Assembly: GCA_965657195.1 (NCBI GenBank)
Contig: CBFHNK010000065.1
Coordinates: 1 to 9,049, forward strand
DNA: 9,049 nt
DNA from: TMED14 sp965657195
Lineage (GTDB): Bacteria; Bacteroidota; Bacteroidia; Flavobacteriales; Schleiferiaceae
Direction of reading: 5' to 3'
Both the position numbers and the translations under genes were made by a program. The notes below the pieces were generated by a model. It had not been told where the DNA came from. It saw nothing but the letters and a program-made list of their open reading frames with translations, and did no database searches. This document shows, piece by piece, positions 6,858-9,049 of the stretch (the stretch's first letter is position 1; each line of letters starts with the position of its first letter).

Positions 6858-6926
6858 ACCCTAAAAGTAGTAAGCGTACAGCGTACACTTAATAAAAAAT
6901 CTTCGAAATCCCCGTAGATTTCAGTT
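6858..6926. promoter_or_regulatory. Divergent AT-rich intergenic region with small direct and inverted repeats
   Basis: This 69-base spacer separates the divergent starts of the amylase-family gene and the 6927 gene, so it must hold promoters for both. Visible elements are a tandem 7-base repeat AGCGTAC at 6873-6886, the AT-rich run 6887-6902, and a 6-bp inverted repeat (6905-6910 with 6917-6922). I could not place a credible pair of Bacteroidota -33 TTG and -7 TAnnTTTG boxes in either direction. The assignment as a regulatory region rests on position. Confidence 0.4.
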
Positions 6927-7568
6927 ATGAAAACGTTTTTCTGTGCAATTCTTGCCGCCGTCACATGGACTACGCCGCAACTTTCGGCCCAAACTCCGCG
7001 AATCGAATTCGAGCTCGGCTACCTGCGCACGTGGCACGCGGACGACGTGGTGACTCGCCGGGACTGGATTCAGGTTCCCGGAACCTGGCGCGACCCCAGC
7101 ACCCTGCCCGGCCAGAGCCAGTACGCCTTCACCTTTCGCGATACCGCGTGGGCCTACCGCTTCAACCACAACCACCCGATGTTCGCGACGCGCATTCGAC
7201 TCGGAACCCGTCCCGAGGCCCCCTGGCAGTTCTTTCTGATTCAATCAGCGATGTGGAACTCGTGGCACCAGCTCTCATTCATGCTCGGGGCCGAAGCCAG
7301 CTACCGCCCCAACGACCGGTGGCGATTCGCACTTCAGGCCGGAGGCCTTTCAGGCTACCACCTCGTCCATACGCTCCAAAATTCCGCGCTGCTTGCCGTC
7401 GACGGTCCCGACGGCGGAGTCTTTGCCGGCGCCAACCTCACTGCAGACTACCAAATCACCAAGCATTGGCGCGCCCGACTCGCGGGCAACCACCTGATCG
7501 CCGGCCTCGGACTGTACTATGCGTGGTCCCCTAAAGCGGATCCAGCACCACGTAGCGAACCCAGGTAA
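6927..7568 (+). CDS. Secreted protein of unknown function, probable small outer-membrane beta-barrel
   Basis: I do not recognise the family. The 213-residue product starts with a signal peptide (MKTFFCAILAAVTWTTPQLSA, likely cleavage after Ala21) and is rich in aromatic residues and alternating strands. Examples are RIEFELGYLRTW near the mature N-terminus, QYAFTF/AWAYRF (65-79), GAEASY/RWRFALQAGG (121-140), and a final GLGLYYAW (193-200) ending in an aromatic residue as barrel proteins often do. A small 8-strand outer-membrane barrel is the most plausible fold; histidine-rich stretches (FNHNHP at 79-84) are notable. After the natural-looking end at Trp200 comes a 13-residue Pro/charged tail (SPKADPAPRSEPR), nearly all encoded in the 38-base overlap with the convergent 7531-8565 gene. 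It is transcribed away from the amylase-family gene and has no co-directional partner. The reading frame is confident; the role is unknown. Confidence 0.7.
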   Translation: MKTFFCAILAAVTWTTPQLSAQTPRIEFELGYLRTWHADDVVTRRDWIQVPGTWRDPSTLPGQSQYAFTFRDTAWAYRFNHNHPMFATRIRLGTRPEAPWQFFLIQSAMWNSWHQLSFMLGAEASYRPNDRWRFALQAGGLSGYHLVHTLQNSALLAVDGPDGGVFAGANLTADYQITKHWRARLAGNHLIAGLGLYYAWSPKADPAPRSEPR

Positions 7569-8565
7569 CCGACGGCTGGACACTGCGGTCATCCACGTCG
7601 TACCAGGCGCGAATGCGCAGCGAAGCCAAACCTTCCCACGCCAATCCCAAGCCCAGCAACTGATTTTGCTCCCGGTACCACGTGCTTGGATCCTCAGGAT
7701 TCCGGCTCTGAAAAATCCCTTGCCCCAGCGGAGCCCTAAAATTCTCAGCCTGCCAGTAGCTGGCCTCTACGCGGAGCTTTGGGCTTGCCGTCACCGCCAC
7801 CTCGGCAGAGGTTCCGAAGCCCTGAGCCTCAGGACCAAAACGCTCCAGCGGATCCGCGTAGCGCAGATGCGCCGCACGCAATTCAAGGGCACCCAATGAG
7901 GCCTGCCCCATCAGCCCGTAGTTCAAGCGATTGCCATCCGCCTCAGGCGACGAATCAATTTGCCCTCCCACGTGGTGGTACTGAAGCACCCCCTCGAGGC
8001 GTGCATGTTCGCCGACCCATCCGGCAGTGGCACCACCGTGAATTTGTTCTTTGAACGGACTTCCGTAGTCAATGGCCGTCAACCATTCCGCCCAATAGTG
8101 GGCGCGGAACCGCTTAAAATCACTGGTTCCGCTCAACCCGTACACCACCGGAACGGCGTAGCGCAAATCGGGATTCAGCAACTGCCGCGGAAGCCCGTGC
8201 CCCCTGTCGGCAATGCTGCCAAACTGAATCTGGTAGCCTTCGCCCTGAGCACGCAGCACCACCCACGGCAGCAACTGCGGTGCAGTCCCAAAACTTTGGT
8301 TGGCCATCAGCCCCAGTTCCGCGCTGCGACCATTCTTGAGTTCGTACCCGCGCCGCAGCCCCACAAGGGCACCAAAACGCGTGCGCCCCTCCTCGGCGGG
8401 GTGAAAAAATTCGGTATTCCTGATGTAGCCCAGCACCTCGGGCCTCCATGCGGAATCAAGCACTCGGAACGCAAAGCGATCCAACGCCGCCGGGGCCGCA
8501 ACCTGCGCGACAGCATTCCACCCAAGTAGGGACAGGGCGAAAAAAAAGAGGAAGGAACTCCTCAT
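7531..8565 (-). CDS. Putative outer-membrane beta-barrel (porin-like) protein, unknown function
   Basis: 344 residues with a strong signal peptide (MRSSFLFFFALSLLGWNAVAQ, likely cleavage after Ala20). The mature protein is a succession of amphipathic strands ending in aromatic or hydrophobic residues with charged turns: TRFGALVGLRRGYEL (62-76), SAELGLMANQSFG (81-93), YQIQFGSIADRGHG (111-124), HARLEGVLQYHHVGG (187-201), LNYGLMGQASLGALELRAAH (214-233), KLRVEASYWQAENF (263-276) and LLGLGLAWEGLASLRIRAWY (303-322). This is the pattern of a Bacteroidota outer-membrane barrel, perhaps 14-16 strands; no transport or catalytic motif is recognisable, and the segment YIRNTEFFHP (47-56) precedes the first strands. 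Its ATG overlaps the stop of the upstream minus-strand gene in an ATGA, which predicts translational coupling. Its 3' end overlaps the convergent 6927-7568 gene by 38 bases. Confidence 0.75.
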   Translation of the reverse strand: MRSSFLFFFALSLLGWNAVAQVAAPAALDRFAFRVLDSAWRPEVLGYIRNTEFFHPAEEGRTRFGALVGLRRGYELKNGRSAELGLMANQSFGTAPQLLPWVVLRAQGEGYQIQFGSIADRGHGLPRQLLNPDLRYAVPVVYGLSGTSDFKRFRAHYWAEWLTAIDYGSPFKEQIHGGATAGWVGEHARLEGVLQYHHVGGQIDSSPEADGNRLNYGLMGQASLGALELRAAHLRYADPLERFGPEAQGFGTSAEVAVTASPKLRVEASYWQAENFRAPLGQGIFQSRNPEDPSTWYREQNQLLGLGLAWEGLASLRIRAWYDVDDRSVQPSVTWVRYVVLDPL

Positions 8566-9049
8566 TTTACTTTTGAGACTACTGAATACAAGCGTTGAAG
8601 CTCTGATTCTGGTATAATGTATTTAACCCCATCCAATACTAACCCAATCTGGTCACCATCATTGGATAACTCGAGACCAAATGATGTCGTTAGGCGAATA
8701 GCAAACTCTGAAAGTCCCTCATTCTTAAAAGTTTGATACGCGACGAATAAATCATTTATTGCCTTGGAAAGTTCTGCACTCTGTTTAGCATCCAAACTCA
8801 AAATACCCGAGCTCTTAACTAATTGAGTATTTAGCGTAACCCCAAGCGCTCCCTTCCCCCCTGATGAAGCTGCACCATAGTTTACACCGGTTGCCTCAGA
8901 CTTTGAAGAATTGAACTGCAATGTAGCCATTTCATAACTCGATAATTTAATCAAGCTACCAGCGTCTACATCACTTAAATTACTTACTTTCAAATGACTA
9001 ACAGACACATTGAATGCCTCTGACCCAAATAATTTAACGATTTTTACTT
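8562..9049 (-). CDS. Low-GC hypothetical protein, 5' end beyond the window
   Basis: No family recognised. The frame stays open from the stop at 8562 to the window edge, giving 161 complete visible codons. The first in-frame start candidate is a GTG at 9008, but the upstream codons (reading VKIVKLFGSEAF...) continue without a stop and look like ordinary coding, so the real start is probably outside the window. There is no visible signal peptide or membrane segment. A Gly/Ser-rich stretch (GAASSGGKGALGV) is followed by a likely helix with AKQSAELSKAINDLFVAYQTF and a C-terminal segment with DGVKYIIPESELQRLYSVV. Base composition differs sharply from the neighbours: three 60-base blocks I counted by hand are 43, 33 and 30% GC, against about 60% next door. 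The stop overlaps the start of the downstream barrel gene (ATGA), so the two are probably co-translated. This may be a recently acquired or fast-evolving gene. Confidence 0.7.
   Translation of the reverse strand, partial: VKIVKLFGSEAFNVSVSHLKVSNLSDVDAGSLIKLSSYEMATLQFNSSKSEATGVNYGAASSGGKGALGVTLNTQLVKSSGILSLDAKQSAELSKAINDLFVAYQTFKNEGLSEFAIRLTTSFGLELSNDGDQIGLVLDGVKYIIPESELQRLYSVVSKVK

Noticed and set aside
6861..6926. TAnnTTTG-like -7 boxes just upstream of both divergent starts (TAGATTTC at 6915-6922 on plus, TACTTTTA on minus)
   Set aside because: Each has one mismatch, has no TTG at the expected -33 spacing, and would put the transcription start on or next to the ATG.
6927..7568. PagP-like lipid A acyltransferase for the small barrel-like protein
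   Set aside because: The size and fold type fit loosely, but I could not place the catalytic His/Asp/Ser set with the expected order and spacing.
3407..7578. Near-identical 15-mers (GGTAACCnACGGCTG) at 3407-3421 and 7564-7578, each at the end of a plus-strand gene
   Set aside because: The two copies fall in different reading frames of two unrelated minus-strand genes and no longer flanking similarity is seen, so chance is the simplest explanation.

Overview
The window reads as chromosome of a fairly GC-rich member of the Bacteroidota. The main evidence is the 912-residue secreted amylase-family protein, whose C-terminus looks like a type IX secretion (T9SS) sorting domain. Supporting signs are many short signal peptides ending in A-Q and a set of outer-membrane beta-barrel-like proteins. 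Genes are tightly packed: several share 1-4 bases at stop/start junctions, and both convergent gene pairs overlap at their 3' ends. I see no tRNA, rRNA, CRISPR array, IS element or integrase. No stretch above about 130 bases lacks a gene.

Layout. (1) 1-852, plus: the 3' part of an aldo/keto reductase of the Kv-beta-like (AKR6) group. (2) 853-978: spacer with two hairpins. (3) 979-3406, plus: three overlapping genes. They encode a small secreted beta-rich protein, a two-domain protein resembling a periplasmic pilus chaperone, and a 411-residue Trp-rich putative outer-membrane protein with a small beta domain after the barrel. I infer a reduced, divergent chaperone-usher-like export or surface-fibre operon, the most interesting item here. 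A perfect 12-bp hairpin with a T-rich tail lies just after gene one, inside the signal-peptide codons of gene two, and could act as an attenuator that favours subunit over chaperone. (4) 4119-6857 and 3378-4112, minus: a T9SS-exported GH13 alpha-amylase-like enzyme followed 6 bases later by a secreted PAP2 phosphatase. (5) 6927-7568, plus: a small secreted or barrel protein, divergent from the amylase across a 69-base AT-rich spacer. (6) 7531-9049, minus: a low-GC gene open to the window edge, coupled by an ATGA overlap to a 344-residue outer-membrane barrel-like protein.

Functionally the window is dominated by envelope and export functions: surface-subunit assembly, exported polysaccharide degradation, a periplasmic phosphatase and outer-membrane barrels. 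Only the aldo/keto reductase, PAP2 and GH13 calls rest on recognisable catalytic motifs. The chaperone/usher reading rests on fold-level resemblance and gene order, and needs profile or structure comparison.
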